Below are positions 35,286 through 50,200 of a stretch of 64,000 bases of DNA, in pieces (the stretch's first letter is position 1; each line of letters begins with the position of its first letter). This DNA comes from Yamagishiella unicocca. Lineage: Eukaryota > Chlorophyta > Chlorophyceae > Chlamydomonadales > Volvocaceae. The notes below the pieces were generated by a model, which saw only the letters and a list, made by a program, of their open reading frames with translations, was not told the DNA's origin and made no database searches. The DNA lies in contig BDSL01000002.1 in NCBI GenBank assembly GCA_003116995.1, forward strand, positions 2,006,001 to 2,070,000, in the 5' to 3' direction. Both the position numbers and the translations under genes were made by a program.

Positions 35286-38200
35286 TCACATAGCGCTACC
35301 GTTTCGGCTGGTCCGATTGCTGCCGCCAGGCCCACCGTAAGGCGTGTCGCGTGGCCGCATCCACTGACCGTCAGCCACCGCCGCCGCCGCCGGCGGGGTC
35401 GCGAAGGGGCTGGCGCCACCGACGCCCAAGCCAGCCCTGCTGCCGCCAGGGGCACCTCCGCTGACCCTCTCATAGCCATCGCCAGGATTGATGCCCGGTG
35501 CCGGTCCCATCCGTCGAGGAGAGGGACGAATAGCCGGCAGCACACTGACATCCGCCGCCGGCGGCCGCGGTGCCGGTGGCTGCACCATCGTTGGAAAAGC
35601 AGCCGTGCTACCTGCGGCGGACCACGCCTGTGGATGCACAGCCAGCCGGAACGACCCAGCAGCGCCGCCGTCGACGCTACCAGCGCCGTACACGCCACCC
35701 AAGCCACCACCGGCCGCGGCACCGGCACCGGTGCCGCCGCTGGTTCCGGCGCTGGTTCCGGCGCTGCCAGCGGAGGGCCCGTCATGATTCTGGCGCGAGC
35801 TCTGGGTGCGCACTGGTGCGTAGCGCGGGCCGCCTTCCTCCATCTCCGGCAGCGGTGCTGCCTGACTGGTGGTCCGGGAGATGGCGACCTCAGCGGCTGC
35901 CATCGCGACGCCGCGCCATTCCTCGGAGGGAGGCAACCGCGTCCGGGAGGCCTTGGCGGGGAACTGAGGGAGACCGGGACTGCCGCCTCGTGCCGCGGGG
36001 CCGGGTGTTGGTTGCGGCAGCGGGGTGCTGCCGCCGCCCATGCTGCCGCCGGTGCCCTGGCGGACGACCACGGGCGGGGTGCTGCTGCTCCAGGAGAGAT
36101 CCCGGGAGGGAGGCAGCTGAAGCATGGCGCCGCCGCCGCTGCCGCCTCGTCCGCCGCCGCCGCTGACGCTTGCGCGCCCGCCGCCGGCGGCAGCGTGCGA
36201 GACGCTAGACGGCTGCCGCTGCAGCGGCGGCCGCGGCGACATCGCTGGCGGCTGCGGAGCCGAGGCAGAGCCTGACGCCTGAGGTGCCGGGACCCCGGCA
36301 GGGCCGGCAGCGCTGCTCGCGGGTGCGGCAACGAGCGCGTGGGTGCCGGATGGTGGGGAGTCGGCGGCCGTGGCGCCGCTGTGGGCGCCTGTTCCCGTGA
36401 ACATGAAGACGGGGGTGGCGCAGCCGCCGGAACGGAAGCGTGGGCTCACCCAGCCTTGCAACACCGACGGCGAGCTCGACGGCAGCGGAGCGGCGCCTTC
36501 GCCAGGCGTACGACGGCCGCCGCCGCCACCGCCACGGCTCAGCGGCGGCGTGATCACCATCATGTTGCTGGGGAGGCGACGACGGAGAGCCGCCGCGGCG
36601 GCGGCCGCCAGGCCGCCGCCGCCGCCACCGCCGCCGCCGGAGGCGGCGCCGGCCGCCGTCGGGTCGTCGTCGCCGGCGTACGGCCGGGCCGCCTGGGTGT
36701 GACTGTACCTGTCGTTGAACTGGACGAGCGTCTGCACCTTGTCGACCATCACCAGACCGATCTCGCCGATGAAGCAGATCACGATCAGCACCGCCGACAG
36801 TGCCGTACCAAGTGCGCCGTCGGCGTGGCGGTACGCGGAGTTGGAGAGGGAGCGCGCGATCATGGTTTTGGGCAGCCACACCACCCACACGCACACGAGC
36901 AGGCTGGCGACCTGGTAGTTGGCGTACAGCGTGATAAGCACGCCGGAGAACCTGTAGGTTACGCGGGTTACAGCAGGAAGGTTGGCATGGTGGTGGTTGA
37001 GCAGGGTCGGCAGCGCAGCGTGTTGCGGGAGGTGGTAGGGATGGATGGAGTAACCCAAAACGCGTCGCACAAGCCCACATCATTAACCCGCCCAGCCACC
37101 CACCTCAGCCCCTTCTTCTCTATGAAGAGGCACAGCAGCGCCAGCGCCACCACCGACACCAGCGCCACCACCTGCACGATGCCCTTGGCCCACCGCCAGC
37201 CCACTGCCAGCCCAGACGTCAGGTAGGCCTTGCGCGTCGCGGCGAGCAGCGCCAGCAACGCCCACGTGGCGCCGCTGCCGCCAAGCACCCAGAGCATGTC
37301 GGGCACGGCGGGCGTGTCGAAGCGCGCGCCGGTGACCGCGACGATGGTGGACAGTATGGCAATGGCGGCACGGGGTAGTACGACGGCGGCGGTGCTCCAG
37401 AACCGGTACCTAGGTATCTGCGCGCCCGCGTCGTCTCGCAGCCCCGCCAGCTGGGAGGAGTTCCACTCGGTCCAGTTCTCCCCCACTCCTCGCGCCGCGC
37501 TGCCGGCCAGCCACGACCTGAACTCCCGCGTGTCGCGCATCACCTGCGGGTTCCGACGCCCCCAGGAAGAGGGCGTGGGTTCCAGGGTTTCAAGGGTGTT
37601 GGCAACAGCAGCCCAGCGAAGCCGCTACCGGTACCAGCAGGCCATGGCCTGGATAAGTTGGCTCCTAGTAGCCCTGGGTTCTGGGACCCTGGTGGATGGT
37701 CAGCGCCTACATTAATTCCGCGGTTCAAACAACTTGGCGGACGACATTTGCGGCTGCTAGGTACCACCAGCTGGGCGATCAGAGCGCTGAAACGGTTACT
37801 GAACCACCGACCACCCTGCCATCGACCACCCTACCCAACTACCGACCACCCTACCCAACCATCGACCACCCTACCCAACTACCGACCACCCAACCCTATC
37901 ATCGGCCACGCAACCATCGACCCGCCTTACCTGGTTGAGGCGGAAGAAGAACGGCGTGAACCAGAACGGCCCCGCCAGCAGCGCCGCTGCGACCAGCAGG
38001 GGGCTCCACAGCGCGGCGGCGGGGATGGGCATCGCGTTGCCTCCGTTGTTGCCCACCACCAGGATGAGCACCACCATGACCAGGAGATCTGCCCCCAGGT
38101 ACAAGTGGCTGCGGCCGTAGTTGGCGTACACCTGGATGTACGGATCAGTTAGTCAGTGTGCCTGGTCCGATCAGCTGGTTGTCAAGATGCAAAACACCTG

Positions 38201-41200
38201 CAGGATCCGCTAGGCTGCTAGGGCCCGCCCTGCCCAGGAAGAGGCTTGTGAAGCCAGGCCCCTTCCTAGCCGCCAGCGCCCACAACCCCGCCCTCGTCCC
38301 TCATGACCCCCCCCTCGTCCCACCTGCGTAAACGTCTTGCGGCGGAGGCTGAACCCGCGACCTGTGGCGACGTAGCCGGCGCCGCCGAACAGCACCGCCC
38401 TGCCCAGGTGGAAGGCGCTCGTGACGGCCCTACAAGACAGCGGCAGGCAGGGGCCGGGGCGGGGGCAGCAGCAGCGGCAGCAGCAGCAGTGAGGAAAGGC
38501 ACGTCGTCACCCAGGCCTCCACTGCAGCAGCCGGGCCCTCCTGAAGCAGCGCCGGCCGCCTGCCCTGTAGCACTACCAGTAACCCAAGAGATGTGAGGGA
38601 CGAGAAGGGGGAAAGGGGACGGGGCACGGTTGCGCGGCCGGCCGGGGTTCACATTTCAACGCACCTGAAGATGTGGAACAAGAGGCCTCCCGCCACGAAC
38701 TGGCGCGCCAGGGTGGCCAATGCTGTAGCCATCCCCGCCTCCAGCCACAGGTTGAAAATGTATCCAATCAGTGGCAAGGTGCCCAGCTGCAGGATCTGGA
38801 TCGCGCCCATGGCGCTGGCCAGGCTGCAGCGGGCGGGGCAGCGGCGGGAGGAGGGAGGGAGCCAGAGCCGGGGATAAGGCGGGATGACAGATATGCAGTT
38901 ACGCACCCATACCTTCAAAACATATCCGGTATTCGGGCTTGCAAGGCCACCGGGGCCGCCGTGAGCACATAACGCGCTGTAAAGCTTCTCCCAGCACGTC
39001 CACTCAGTCAACCACCTCGCCCCTCACCTGCCGGCCGTCTTGCCCACGCCGCCCAGCAGCAGCAGCAGCTGCACCCACACGCCCAGCCGGATGGTCAGCA
39101 CCGTCAGCCAGGTGTTGATGAAGTGCCCCGGCACGGTAAAGTAGAGCGACATGGAGCGGAAGAAGTCGGTGTTGCAGCCCAGGAAGCGCAGGTCGCGACT
39201 CATCAGCTGCTCGGCGCAGCCCTTAGAGATCTGCGGGCGGCAGGTGGCCAGGAGGGAAGAGTCAGCATGCGCGAGGGCGGGTTTCGGAGGCCGAGTTTGT
39301 GGGCGGTGTGGGCAGCGGATGCCGTGCTACTGGTGCAGCGGGTCAGCAGTGCGGTGCCCCTGTGCGGATGTCAGGGCAGGCGGCCGACCCACCTTGCCCT
39401 CGAAGCCCAGGATGGAGTCGAGGCCCATGTCGCGGCCCTTGCCGACGCTGATGTAGGAAACGTACTTGGACAGCCCGCCACGCTTCAGCGCGTTGTAGCC
39501 GCCGAACACATCCTGCGGGGGACGTGCGGGGGGGAAAAGAGGGTGAGCGCGGCGGGACGGAGAGGGGAACGGGCGCGCGCGCGTCTGAGAGGACGCAGAA
39601 CGAAGCGAGGGGAGGAGAACACGCAAAACCTGCCGCAGATAGACGGGGGGCCCCGCTCGCATGCATCACGTACGCAGCAGCACGTGACGTGCGCCCCCCT
39701 GACGTGCACCACATGAAACAACTCGCAGAGCATGGCGACATGAGATACGGAAAGAAGAAGACCCACCTCCGACACGTGCTGTACGGCGTTGGCCTTGCTG
39801 ACGCCGCCACGTGTCATGGAAAACAGCCGGTTCCAGAGGTCGGGGTGGCCGTAGTGCGCGCGTACGGCACTCGGGTAAGCCATGACACGCTGTATCTGGG
39901 TCCTGTGGGGAGCACCCGGAGCGGGGGCCATAGGGCGTTGGATGTGGTTTGGGTACAGTAGCGGCGTATCCGCAAGTGAGAGGCCGAGCAGCCCGAGGCC
40001 AAGCAGCTGGGTCGGAGCGGAGCGGGCAGCAGCAGCAGGCGGTGACGACCCGAGAACCAAGTACGCACCCGAAGGCCCTCTCCGTGGCAGCTGCCAGGTC
40101 GGCCAGCAGCCCACACCTGAGGGGGAGAGGGGAGGAGCGGAGCAGAGTAGGGTGTCAGGATCAAATTGGTGATAAATACAAAATGCTTGGCGTAAAACAT
40201 AATTAGGTCGTACAGCTATTATATTTGAGAACCCGCAAATGCGATGCTCATGTCCTACTAGCTACAACGGGAGATGATACGTTGGAGCAGGCAGGTAGAC
40301 AGGCCGGCTTCCCACGTCACAAGCGTCGTACCGGTACGAGAAGATCCACTCCGGGTAGCCCAGCACTGCCACGTGCTGGTTCTGCGGCGAGGGACCCAGC
40401 GGCTCGAACTCCCGAGTGGCGTTACGCAGCTTGAAGGCCTGAAGGGGCAGCGCATGGCGAAAGGGAAACAGGAGCGGTGGTGGCGCACCTAGCGGAAAGG
40501 TGAGGCTGCTAAAGCAAGCCCATCATGCTGGGGAAGGAACACACGCAGCGCCTCCCCAGCCCCATCCCTGACCTCCCAGCCCCGGCCCTGACCTCCCAGC
40601 CCCGGCCCTGACCTCCCAGCCCCGGCCCTGACCTCCCAGCCCCGGCCCTGGCCTCCCAGCCCCGGCCCCAGGTGCCGCACCTGCGCCAGGGAATTGTCCT
40701 GGTTCATGTCGATGGTCTGGAGGAGGACCCCCGGGCAGTACGGCACGGCGCAGTTCTGGTTCTCCGGCTTGCCCTCGCCCAGGATCACCCCCACGCCGCT
40801 GGCATGTCGGTCGTAGTAGTTGACGGGCAGCTGCTGCCTGCAGGGGGCGACGAGGGGTGAGGGAGAGATGAGGAGGGTTTTGAGGTTTTATACGCTGCTT
40901 ATAAGTCAAAGCAACCCCTCCCTTGAAAACCTGAAGCCCCAAACCCCTGGGAACCCTAATTTGTGTCGGTTCATCATCAAGTATGATAAGCTGAAGCTAG
41001 GCAAGCAAGCGCGATGAAACAGGTGTTATGCTTGTTCCGGGCCCGCACCTGAACAGCACCTCAAGCTCGGAGGCCTGCAGGTGCTTGAGCTGGTGGCGCC
41101 GCCGCCACACCCGCAGCATGCTCCCCGCGTCGTCGTCGTCGTCACCAGAGCCCTCACCGCCGTCATCGCTGTTGTTGTCATCCTGGTAGCTATATCCATC

Positions 41201-44200
41201 CATCCAGCTGGCGGTGGGCGTCACCGACGGCGGCGCCGCCACGCCGACGGCAGCGCCGGCGTCCTTGCCGGCGCCGTACGGCGCCGTGGTGGCGGGCGAG
41301 GCGATGTTGGAAACATTGACGATGATGTCCTTCTCCGATACGGCGATCTGGCGGCGGCTCTCCACCTCCCGCTCCAGGGGAACCGCGCGGACCAGCACGC
41401 TGGCTTGGTGTACGACACGGTACGTGAAGTCTGGCGCCTTGAAGAGCGTGAGGGGGTCTCCATCCTGAAGGATGGTGCACGGCAGGGGGGAGGGCGTCGC
41501 TCAGAAGCCAGACTGTTTCATCACACCGCACGCATACCCACACATAACCAGTTCTCCCGTTTTTTCGGATGAGGCCTCCAGCTATGGCAGCTCAACGAAC
41601 GACCTTCAGCTATGGCAGCTCAGCGCGCTCCGCGTCGTCGTACATGATCGTACACACCTCCCATTCGCGCCTTAGCGTTACATCAACACAGGTAGGCATC
41701 CCCAGCGGGCGCCCTCACCCACCTGCTCCAGGTACGCCACTCGCATGGCTGTGTAGCGAGTAGCCAGCAGCGCAATGCCGTGAGCCCGCCAGCGGTCCGG
41801 CAGAGAGAGGGAGGCGGCAGCCTTGGCGAACACCTGGCTCGATACCACAAGGCTGTACTTGCGCTCCAGGAGGGGGCCCAGGGCCGGGATGACGTCAACC
41901 AACTGCGCAACCAGCTCCTCAACGGACAGGCTGGCGTCCTGCACCGTGTACGGCAGTCCCCCACCGCGAGTGTACGGCAGTGCGTCAGTACGACGACAGC
42001 ACGAGGCACCAGGGTGCGGCTGTGATATTCCCGTCCGGCACGCTGCTGATCTCCCTCCCTGGACTCGGTGGTAACGCATTCGCAAAATAAACTACCGGTA
42101 GCCGTCGTACCCAACCGCCACCCGCCCAGCCGCACCCGCATGATTCCTTGCACCATCATCCGCTGCACGCCGCTCAGCTTAAGCCGCCCGTCACCACACC
42201 CGCCGCCGCCGCCGCGCTGCTGCTGCTTCTGCGGCAGGCGGGTGCGGCCACGCAAGCTGCCGCCGCCCGCCCCGCCGCCGCCAGGTCCCCCCTGCTGCGC
42301 CATTGCGTCCTGCACCGCCTGCATCGCCAGTGCCGTACGGTACATGCACATGCCGTCCACTGTGCGCGCGAGCACCTGGCCCCGGAAAGAGGCCCAAAGC
42401 AGCAGCTGCGCGCGGTGCTCGTACAACCTGCCGTACGGCAGGAAATCCTCCTGCACGCGGGCGGAAGGAAGCGGATGCGCGTTACATGCGGGTCGCACGG
42501 AGGTGTTTGCGGCAGTCAGACCTCAAGAGGTACGTGGCAGCCGACAGCGCCTCACCAGAACGTACGGCGGGTCATCTTTGGCCAGCGGGACGAGTGTACG
42601 GCACCTCTCCAGCAGGTTGCGGAACTCGTTGGGGAACTCCGAAACCAAGTACTGCAGCAGCTCGCTGGGGGCGCCCTCGTCGCTGCGGGTGCAGGCACCG
42701 CAGGTGAGGGAATGAGGACATGTGTATTGGCGCGGCATGCATGGGGAGCTGCACGCCTAGATAGGCGCGAGGGCGGGGTTGTAGGGGGAAGTCGTGGATC
42801 TGAAACTATGGCGTTATCCGGATCGGGTACTGGAGGCGCTGTCGTCGTACGCCACTCACTTTTTGAACAGCACCTCGTCATCCGGCAAGCTGCCCTCCAG
42901 GGGGGGTGCGCCTGTGCGCTCCAACACCCGCCGCGCGTCCGCGCTGTTCAGGGCGTACATGACTGTCTCCTGCGCGTCGAATCGGGTTGGGTTGTAACGG
43001 TTTGGGTCGGGTTGGGTCGTGTCGGGTCGTGTCGGGTCGTGTCGTAACGTAGAAAACCAAACCGTTGCGGTAGTTGGGCTGCCAAATCTTGAACCCTTCC
43101 CCCGCCCCGCTCCTCCCCCTCCTCCTCCCAGCCCAGAGCACACTCGCCTGGTAGTGCGGTATGAGGGTGGACACCGACCGCATGGCGTCGACGCGAGGCG
43201 CCGTGGGCAGGTCGGGGTTCACCAGGCCCGAGCAAAACTCCGCCAGCAAGGCCACCGCCTCCGAGTTGGCGGGCGCCGTTCCCTCGTCGGTGGGGCGCAG
43301 GATGGCGAGCAGCCACGACGATACCTGTACGACGGTGTACGACAGGCCATCGTACGGTGGGCGCGGGGGCGTCACCACATGGGGCTATGCATTGACAGGA
43401 CGGGTTGGCCTCTCAGTTGAGATGAAACCACGTGATGTGATGCAACCGCGTGATGTGATGGAATCCGGCGCCATGCGCTGACTTGACGAGTGTTTACGGT
43501 GTGGTGGGTGGCGGCGGCGGCACGGCATGTCGTACCTTGGCGAAGTCCTCGTACGACGGCATGTGCTCCGCGCCCCACAGCGTCGAGCTGCGGCCGGCGT
43601 CCACCAGCGAACAGAACCCCCGGTGCAGCAGCGCCTTAACGGCGGGCTGGTGGTAGTGCTGCCGCACCACCACGCGGTTCATGATCAGGGAAACGCTCCA
43701 GGGAAGGTCGTGCATCTGCGTCATGCAGCGCGCCGCGCCGTGCAGCGCCATGCACAACTTATCGATGGCACGACCCCGGCTGGCAGCCGCGGTGGGGGAG
43801 ATGGCGGGGGAGGCGTTGCCGGCGCCACCAGGCGAGGTGTCCTTGTACGCCTTCATGCGGAGAGTTGAGGGAGCGCGTCGGGGATACTAACGTCACGGGG
43901 GTGCGCGCCGAGTGAAGTGAAATGGGTTTTCCCGCACTTAAAGGGCGGACTGCACCATGCTGGCTGGCGTAACGCGCCGTATACTGACCGTTGCGTGGAG
44001 GGCAGCAGCGCAAACCATGCATGCATCATCAACACAAACGCACGCGGCCTCTCGAATCCCTTCCCTTGCAGCTGCCAGCTCGCCTACCTTGCCCGCCTCC
44101 ACCAGTGCCCGCACCAGCGCCACCAGCGCCCCCAGCAGCTCCCTCCGCGCCACCAGGCGGCGGTGCGAGGAGGCGCGGGGCGGCATGCCAGCAAACTTGT

Positions 44201-47200
44201 CCGGATGGAAGTTGTCTTTGTGAAGATCCGGGCAGGAGGCCACGGCAGCGGCGGCGGCGGCCGGGGTGGCGGTGGCGGAGGAGCAAGACGAGGGGGAGGA
44301 GCCGTCGTGGGAGGCAGGGGAGGCGGGGCCGGGGCTGAGGTGGCCCTTCAGGCCCAGGCTGGCGGACACCTGTGGGCGAATTGAGGGAGGGAGGGATTGG
44401 GAACGGTCTAGGAGCTGCATTGGTAAGGTTAAGGGAAGGGCTTTAGGGGGAGGTAAGGGCAGGGAAGGGCGCCTTTCAGCAGCGAGCGACCCTCACCGAC
44501 CCACCCACCTGCTCCGACCTCGGCACCGCCCCCACCGCCACCAGCAAGTGCAGCAGGTAGAGGTAGGCTTCCTGCAGCACCTCGAGCTGCTCGGCTGTGG
44601 GCGCGGCGCCGCTGATGACCATGTGCGGGATTTGGGCTGCGGGGGGGAGCGGGGCGGCGGGAGGCAGGGGGCGGAGAGGGTTACGGCGGGCGGGGCCGAG
44701 TGTATTGGGATCGTGGAAGGTTGAGAGACACAACGAGAAGGGCAGGCGCCGCAACCAGCACCGGCGAGCGGATGCAAACAGGCCGTGTGTGGCGCAAGAG
44801 AGGTTGCGACGTCATGCGCCGTACCCAGCCACTCACCCACATACACGGCGATCGGCGGCAGGTAGGTCTCCCGCTGGAAGCGCGCATCGGAACCAACCGA
44901 CTGACGAACTGCAGCAGGCCGGGAGGGGGTGCGGGGCCGCGGGGGTGAGGGGGTGAGAGGACGCGGGACACAACAGACTAGTGGGCTGAGTCCGAGCGTC
45001 CTCACCCCACGGCCAGAGGTTGCGTAAAGATACCTATGCCAGCCGCTGCCCCAGCCGCTGCCCCAGCCCCAGGCGGTTGCTTCACTTCATGAGATCTACT
45101 CGCCTTCCCACGCTATCCCCAGCCCCAGCCCCCATCCGCTCGCGTACACGGGTCTTCCTCGCAGCCCCCATTCGCTCACCCTGGCTGTCGGCCACCCCCG
45201 CCGCCGTCCCCGCCGTGCCACCCCTGCGCCACGTTGCCATCATGGATGCGGGGCTCAGCGACACCACACTGAACGACAGCGCCGCCACCTCCCGATCCGA
45301 CAGCAGGTCGCGACCCCGCATGGAGCGAACCACCGCATTCCAAAACGGCGCCGTGATGGCCAGCGTCTCCTGCAGGCGGAATGGAAGAGACCCGCGGGTC
45401 GGTTTGGTTTCACATCGGAGGCGAGGTTGCACACGAAAAGGGAGCGACGTCGAGTTCCGATGGCTGCCTTTCACACGCATGCGGCGGGTTAAGGTTGAGA
45501 TTGAGGTTGAGGAAAGATACCGGTATGTTACTTTCAAATGGGCCGAGGGAAGCCATGAACAACAGGGGACCCGAGGGGCGGAGGCAGTGGGACGTGGTGG
45601 GACGGAACTAAGGTAAGTAGGGCCTGGCCCTGGCCCCTCGGGGGCTACCCGCTGCACCCACCTCCCGCTGCACCCAGCTCTTAGGCTGGTCCTTCACGGG
45701 GCGCGGCAGGCAGCGAGCCCACCGCAGCACCCACACGACGCAGGTGTACGGCAGCAGCAGCACCGCACCCACGGCCCAGACGACGGCGAGGACCGCGCGC
45801 AGCGCCAGAGAGCGGCCCTCTGGGGCGCGCGTCTCCTCCCTGGAGAGGCCGCATCAGGGCGGAAGAGGGCAGAAGAGGGCAGATAGGCGAGGCGGGGGAG
45901 ATGCGGTGAGGTCTTGCTTGTGGTGGAGGATGAGGAGCCGGGCGATAGCGGTTGGTACGACCGTACGATACTCACGGCATGAGCAGCTTGGCCCGCATTG
46001 CGACCTGCACGCGGTGGAAGCCGACTCGGATGTGGTGCCAGTGGCGGATGGAGCCGATACCCTGGTAGACCCCCTGCAGCGCCCCCCACACGGCGCCTGC
46101 CACCGAGTACGATACCCCGGTGCTGACGAGGCTCAGCAGGAAAAGCACGATGACCTGCACCGCGGGCGGGGAAAAGGGGGGAGGGTAAGGGAGGATCATC
46201 AGGTCGGCGGTTCGACCCAATGCCACCTGCCCCTGATCCACAACCACACCGCCCGCCGCAAACTCCCAAACACGATACCGCTATTGGCGCCAGCTATTAC
46301 GGCCGGGGGAAGGTAGCCGGCGCCTGGGACGGCTGAAGCTGGTTTACGGTACGACACCCGCCCGTACCTGCGCCGCGGCCATACACGGATCCAGATCCAC
46401 AGTGAAGTGTCGGGACCAACCCACGGGCCACCAGGACCAGGCGATGTCGAAGGACCAGGCCAGCTTATCGGTGGCCAGGATCTCCCGGAGGCGCGGACCC
46501 GCGGGTCGCACCAGGATGTAGTAGTCGATCACGAACTTGAGCGCAAGGGCGCAGCCCCACAGCCCGGTGTTGCCCAGCACGTACTTGAGGCCGGTGCGGA
46601 GGAAGGTGGAGGGGTTGTACATGAGGGAGGAAGAGGAGGAGGCGGAGGCGGTGCCGCCGCCAGGCATGAGCCGCAACAGGATGTCGTACACGTGGCCGCG
46701 CGCAAAGCCGCCCGTGTTGAGTTGCCTGTGCGCATCGGTGGGTCGGTGGGTCAGCGAGCATGGGTACTGGATGGCTACATGCGACGCAACAGCACGACTG
46801 CGTTGTGAGCGCTCCCTCACGAATGGGTAACGGTCTTCTTGGAAGTGCCCAGCAGCCCAGAGCCTACAGGCGACGTCGCGCACAGACACTGACCTGTACA
46901 GCATCTCGTACAACAGGACAGTTCCGCCGTACGCTACGGCAATCCACCAATAGCAGGAGCGCTCCCAGAGCAGCGGATAGCACTGCAGGGAGGGGGGAGG
47001 CAGGCGGCAGCCCGGACGGCGACAAAGTGGATGGGATGGGATCAGGAGAACAGGGCCGCCCCTCGGCGCGGCTGGAGCCCGTCGCCAAGGAAATACGGCG
47101 CGCGGTGTCGTACCTGGTATCCGTACAAGCTGTGATCCGGCCACACTATGAAGGCGATGTAGAGTCCGGCGGCCAGAGCTCCCCAGCACAGCCCCAACAG

Positions 47201-50200
47201 CCACAGGTGTGAGAACCACCACAGCGTGCCGTACAGAATGGCGGGCGCAGAGGGGCCGCCGTTGCGCCGCGGCCGGCCTGCGTGGACCCGGCCCCCCGGG
47301 CGGCAAGTAGGGGTTGGCGGAACGCGGCGGGACCTTCATCTTCACCTCATCCTCCCACCGGCGGATGCCGCAACTGGATTGCCTTTTTCTTGTACGACGG
47401 CCAAGGACACGGGCGTCGACAGCATCACCCCCCCCGCGACAGTCACTCCTGCTCAGCACTGTGCCGCCCGCGGTCTATCACAAGGGATTTGCGCTTTTAC
47501 ACTTTTTGAGCACAAAAATAAAAGCTGAATCGCTGGACTTACCTTGGAAAGAGGCGTAGAACGGAATTACCGCCCCGCCCCGCTTCATTCTGGGCCCGGC
47601 CGACAGCACCGCCTGGGGGTCCGGGCACATCCGCGTGTAGGCACCGAACGTCAGCCATCCCTGGCACTCTAAACGACCCTAACAGAGCCCTCGTCCCACG
47701 GCCCCCCCACCACCACCCCGTATAACACCCACTGTAAGGCGTGTATGGCAGCACCTCCCCCTTGCATGAGTGCTGCAGCGCGCGCCGCACCCACCTGCAT
47801 CGTCCACAGTAGGCAGTTGGTGCCCCAGTGCAGAGCCGCCGCGGAGGCCACCCAGTGCATTATCGTGTCGCGGCTGGACCAGGTCTGCGTGAGTGGAGGA
47901 GGAGCAGGGGGAGAAGGCGGAGGGTGGAGGAAGAGCGGTCAGGGGAGAATGGGGAGGGAGGGGAAGGAGGGGGAGTGGGAGGGGCACATTCAGGGGCGCG
48001 GAATGCAGGGTGAGGGACTTGAGAACACAGGACCAAGGGCACAGGCTTCAGACCACCCCAACCACCCCAACCGCCAGCCGCATCCGCCACCCTCAACCCC
48101 CACTCACCCAGACGCACAGCAGGTAGAACCAGCACAGCTGGAACTGGTGCACGCGCGCGAAGGCCAGCAGCGGCATCGCCAGGCTACGGTGCTCCACGAA
48201 CGTCTTCCGCAGCACGTGCCGAGCCCACCAGTCGGCCGCGGCGTTGCTGCGCCGCAAGGAGCCCAGCTCAGCGGCAGCGCCCGGGGCCACGGCATATGCA
48301 GCAGCTGCGGCCTGCGGGGCAGCAGCCGCGACGGGCGAGCGGGCGGGGGGTGAGCATGCTGCCGTCGAGTGGAGAGGGTCACGATGATGCGGCAAGGTGT
48401 GTTGCCGGTAACCCACCCACTGCAGGGCCCGCGCCACCCGCAAATGGAGCTCCTCCGCACATACATCGAACAGTTAGGGCAATGGCAGCCTCCCTGGAGG
48501 GCAAATGGCGGCGCGTTGTCCCGGGGACCGGACTGCTCGTCCCCTCCGTACCTGGGCCGCCTGCTCAACCGTCGGGTTGGGAGCCTCCTCGTCCCCGCTG
48601 ACGCCCTCGTCGCTGCCATCCTCATCATCGCCGCTGCTGCCGGCGCGAGCCCTACTGGGGCACTGCCCAGACAAGCCCCCGGCATCAGAGGCCCCCACCG
48701 CCGCCGCTGCCGCCGCTCCGCCGCCGCCGCCTCCGTGCAGCAGGCGCAGCAGCTGGTGGCGGTAATGCGCCATGTCCCCCTGCCACGGAATGCGCGCTAT
48801 CCCGGATGGGGGCAGGTCGCCTGTGACGGGGATGGTGACGAATAGGGTGGGGGAACAGGCAGGTAGACTGGGCCGCGTATCGACCGGTGGACAGAACGCA
48901 TCCTGGGTTCCTGGCGTCTCAAACCGACCGGGCGAAAAACATCACACGCCCGCGAGCACCCGAGGCGGTACGGCACGCTCACCTAGGGCCAGCAGGCGTG
49001 ACCAGTACAGCTCCTCATCGTTCAGGGCGGCGCGCGGCATGATCTGCTGCCGGGCCTGCTGCTGCTGCTGCTGCTGCTGCTGCGGCGGCGGCGGCTGTCG
49101 CTCCGATACCGCCCCTCGCGCCGCTGGTGCCGTGTGCGATGCCGCCGCCTGGCCGTCCCGTCTGGCTCCGGAAGAGCCGGCAGCAACGATCGAGGCGGTG
49201 GTGGTCGCCCAGGGCAGCGCCGCTAGCGCCGCCGCCACGACCCGTGGGTGCGCCATGGACTCGGAGACGTCGTCGTAGCCGATGCGCACCGCGGCCTCAA
49301 GGCCCTGCCTCCGTGCCTGGCCCAATTCAAAAACCTGCTCCGAGAGGAAGAGGAAGAGCGGCTGGACGACCTGGGGTTCGGCCGGGCACACGGGGGGCAG
49401 GCCAGGCAAGGAGTGAGTGAGTGGGTAAGGCAGGGAGGGCGGGAGGGAGGGAGGGAGTGGGTGAGGGAGGGAGGGCAGGACGCAGGCCAGGCAAGGAGTG
49501 AGTGGGTGAGGGAGGGAGGGCAGGGCGCAGGGGCACCGCCGAGGGGTGATGTTCGGGAGGCAATGGTGATGTCGGGATGGGAAAGGGGCGTGGCGCGGGC
49601 GGCGGACGGCCCTCACCCCCGTCAGGAATGGAGTGCTGCTGCCGCCACCAGCGCGTTTCCGGTCGCCGCCGTCAGGAGTGCCGCCGCCGCCGCTGCCGCT
49701 GCTGCCGCCGTCACCGCCGTCGGTCGAAAGAACCGCCGCCACCGCCGTTTCATTCGGGCAGAAGCGCAACAGCAGCTCCCGATAGCCCTCAGCTGCCGTC
49801 CGTGGATCCCAACCCGGCGACGTCGGGCTGCTGCCCATGGAGGTCAGATGCCTCGCCGCCACGGCTGGCGCCGCCGCCGCCGCCGCCGCAACCACAGGCG
49901 TGGTGAAGCCCGAGGCCGCGCCCGAAGCCGCACCCGGCATTGCAAACACGCTGCCGGGCCGCGGTGCGTTGATGGCGCCGGGGCTCAGAGACGGCGGCAT
50001 AGGGAGCGAGGGCGAGTCGGGGAGGACGCCTTCGCGGTATCGCAGCGAGCCAAGGGTCCCCGCAGCGACGGCGAGACGTGAGGAGCGAGGCGTGACCGGC
50101 CGGGCGCCGCTGTCCGCCTTGGGGTCATCACGCGGGCTGCCAGTGCACGACCCCGAGCTGGAGCAAACCCCGCCGCCAGCGGCGCCAACCGCCTTGTCGT

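Noticed and set aside
35570..37226. Several long plus-strand frames (198-295 codons)
   Set aside because: Shadows of the last exons and Gly-rich tail of the glucan synthase.
40545..40680. Gly/Arg repeat protein encoded by the 20-bp minisatellite
   Set aside because: The array lies between a donor and acceptor of the glucan synthase and is open in several frames merely because its unit lacks stops.
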